Of a stretch of 64,000 bases of DNA, positions 63,301-64,000 are shown in pieces. Location: assembly GCA_017849435.1 (NCBI GenBank), contig JAFIGY010000008.1, positions 1 to 64,000 of the forward strand, given 5' to 3'. The notes beneath the pieces were generated by a model. That model was not told the origin of the DNA. It did not search any database and saw only the letters and a list, made by a program, of their open reading frames with translations. Origin of the DNA: Chitinophaga niabensis (lineage in GTDB: Bacteria; Bacteroidota; Bacteroidia; Chitinophagales; Chitinophagaceae). The position numbers were made by a program, and so were the translations under genes. Numbering within the stretch: position 1 is the stretch's first letter; the number at the start of each line of letters is the position of its first letter.

Positions 63301-63994
63301 TCTTGCTTATTTCCACTACGCCGAAGTAGTAAACCAGACCATCGGGAGCAGTGATCTTTACCTGGTTCGGGAAATCCGCTAGGTCGAGCTTCATTTTGTT
63401 TTGTGGCGAAAACAGGAAGTCGGCTTTCTCCTGGCTGTAAAAGAATTTTCCGGAGTATTGGGAAAAATTGTAGAAATAGGAATCTGGCTCACCATCATAC
63501 ATACCTAAAGCTGTTCTTGCAAGTTTGTCTTGCAGATAGTGCAGGGAATCTATATTTGAAACCGGGACTCGCAGAAGGTTGTAGATGGAAATAGGCTGAT
63601 GCATATATCCAAGGTCAGCTTCCGTATCGTCCAACCCTGCAATGCTTCTTGTTACAACGCCTCCGGCATTGAGGCTCCATCCCAAGCCTACCCAAGACGC
63701 CACTTCTTCTATTTTGATGCCGCCGGCATGGTAATTAAGGGATATCGGAAAGGAGATATTCCCTGTTTTGATTTCGTAGACAGGAATGGTAATATTGGGA
63801 ACGCCGGTATACAGGCTGACAGGGGTTTCTCCATATTTTCCCAATGAAGCTGCGTTAGGAGAGACCGGGATGATTTTGGGCAGGGCGTAGTTAGCATCCT
63901 GTGACTTTGCGATAAATGGAAAGGCGCTGATAATACAGCAAACTAAGCATTTAGTAAAATTTCGTAGAAAAGGGATCGGGTATAACTTTTGCAT
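60335..63994 (-). CDS. large secreted RHS/YD-repeat-like protein without core or toxin domain
   Basis: 1219 residues. A signal peptide (about 1-31, ending AKSQ) leads into the SpvB/RHS-type N-terminal region VSLYTGVPNITIPVYEI and PISLNYHAGGIKIEEVASWVGLGWSLNAGG, common in large Bacteroidota surface proteins. A long beta-rich body with YEYKTLDS/EYNYNNEADD-type elements follows, and a carbohydrate-binding-like jelly roll at about 1040-1170 (YDEIAYTGFEAEGTGNWTFNPG). It ends with a single YD-like unit, FEYDPLQRLNLVRDQDKNI. The typical RHS core and variable C-terminal toxin are missing. Such short forms are known in Bacteroidota. Function is unknown; adhesion or matrix roles are possible. Complete: start at 63994. 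Confidence 0.75.
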   Translation of the reverse strand: MQKLYPIPFLRNFTKCLVCCIISAFPFIAKSQDANYALPKIIPVSPNAASLGKYGETPVSLYTGVPNITIPVYEIKTGNISFPISLNYHAGGIKIEEVASWVGLGWSLNAGGVVTRSIAGLDDTEADLGYMHQPISIYNLLRVPVSNIDSLHYLQDKLARTALGMYDGEPDSYFYNFSQYSGKFFYSQEKADFLFSPQNKMKLDLADFPNQVKITAPDGLVYYFGVVEISKNSYRTGQGIQSDLRTAWYLNKIYDPRTQAEVNIEYEASNYTFTSIGAEVLQTPIPMACNADNPQPVREETFKTNEIQTWRIKRISFRDGYILFNKESAQRCDLPGDYALKSITVYNNFNEQIKNINLHYNYFKREETNTCTATDAYKLRLKLDSLDEKSFPENPQYRKPYYFTYVGNGYMVDRLSYAQDYWGYYNNGSIFTMVPPAILPTPSGGQMLPGANRNACASCSNIGSLESITYPTGGRTTFEYESNTVKGQKIIEINNMLAISPGDHIYYDQIEQRYVFPQTIDTTFTIDSTITGSAQYAQYAILGISGYDVRNYSINTGDPNPLPTPIVSLVNLSTPNTQLAHLIETGYGDTQMIQNLPRGTYRLKVEFPHDPYYAVGVGHMIEYYNGTNCSIVFAPRQGFSAENQPVGGIRIKRVIDSDGSGSSNDLITEYNYNNEADDFSSGSIQPNRNYAYKVTKARINGTANVCSYIKRFSYSTYPLVNTQGRPVGYATVTVKKTKNGVPNGKTVYQYTSFRDIQDDVHSTYPFVAPTTYDYLRGLLKEESYYRYVNSNYNRVKKVEYEYKTLDSIGLSTNTSIGMKTGWVISGTDEIFEQQLDPGSWQSPLYAIDVIHDEYNIVSDNALLTGKIETTYDNENTSKILVVKTDYNYSKELIIPNKTIVQNSKGDQEITTTQFSGDYRSGIFSDNASLGISNLHNLHIINEPVEVISKVLPHNSPDSVIKSAVLKVYNTNAPTIAQVFRLKSGTPAVSFTPSAIVSGNFVKNAAYEPYAIFTKYDANGNILQMSKAGDVEQSYIWDYYNNYVVAEAQNASYDEIAYTGFEAEGTGNWTFNPGFVISNDGISGNRAYNLNDPITKSGLNSGKKYILSFWAKSGAYISVSNTIASVTGPTKNGWTYYQKTVANTNAVSISGSGIIDELRIHPSDALMNSFTYKLLIGITSKNDPANKINYFEYDPLQRLNLVRDQDKNIIKQIDYQFNNK

Positions 63995-64000
63995 GTTCTT

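Noticed and set aside
1-64000. CRISPR arrays, rRNA operon, prophage or integron
   Set aside because: No regularly spaced direct repeats, rRNA-like sequence, integrase, phage structural genes or attC-like sites were seen.

Overview
The window comes from a member of the Bacteroidota, most likely a Chitinophagaceae (Chitinophaga-like) chromosome. This rests on several things: a SusC/SusD pair with an ECF sigma factor and FecR anti-sigma factor; a protease with a type IX secretion C-terminal domain; several SusC/RHS/kelch/WG-type envelope proteins; bshC; futalosine-pathway menaquinone synthesis (mqnE); promoters of the form TTTG-N17-19-TAnnTTTG; almost no Shine-Dalgarno sequences; and moderate GC content. 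The species itself is inference. There are about 42 protein genes and one tRNA. No rRNA, CRISPR array or prophage was seen.

Layout. 1-560: 3' end of an IS256-family insertion sequence and a gene remnant. 560-6.6 kb: a large secreted dehydrogenase/cytochrome c fusion, then a cupin + DapA-like aldolase pair transcribed divergently from a MocR-type regulator, with a 15-bp palindrome in the shared promoter region. 6.7-15.5 kb: an unknown membrane protein, then an ECF sigma / FecR / SusC (with STN signalling domain) / SusD trans-envelope uptake system. 15.5-18.9 kb: two glycosyltransferases, one fused to a probable (alpha/alpha)6 domain. 19-30.8 kb: bshC, an FUSC transporter, smc, an MFS transporter and a second dehydrogenase/cytochrome lipoprotein. 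30.8-44 kb: a GT87-like membrane protein, a DUF192 lipoprotein, a WG-repeat protein, mqnE coupled to an M43 protease, a nucleoside transporter, thioredoxin and dnaE. 44.1-51.7 kb: an NlpC/P60 lipoprotein followed by a surface-glycan locus (methyltransferase, GT6, flippase, GT11, GT2, GT4, GT2). 51.7-58.9 kb: YfhO protein, YhhQ with a small partner, a Nudix protein, and a four-gene operon (nucleoside phosphorylase, dapF, CorA, YciI). 58.96-64 kb: tRNA-Cys, a kelch-repeat lipoprotein and a large RHS/YD-type surface protein.

How the parts work together. Housekeeping functions (replication, chromosome segregation, menaquinone, diaminopimelate, bacillithiol, redox) alternate with envelope and glycan functions. 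The most notable block is the glycan locus at 45-51.7 kb. A GT11 alpha-1,2-fucosyltransferase and a GT6 (ABO blood-group family) enzyme lie 1.5 kb apart. This is the pair needed to build Fuc-alpha-1,2-Gal and cap it with an alpha-1,3-linked GalNAc or Gal, so a histo-blood-group-like surface epitope is a reasonable prediction. The GT6 has the bacterial NxN motif in place of DxD and a Gly at the position that separates human A from B transferase. A second lead is the cupin/aldolase/MocR island with its candidate operator.
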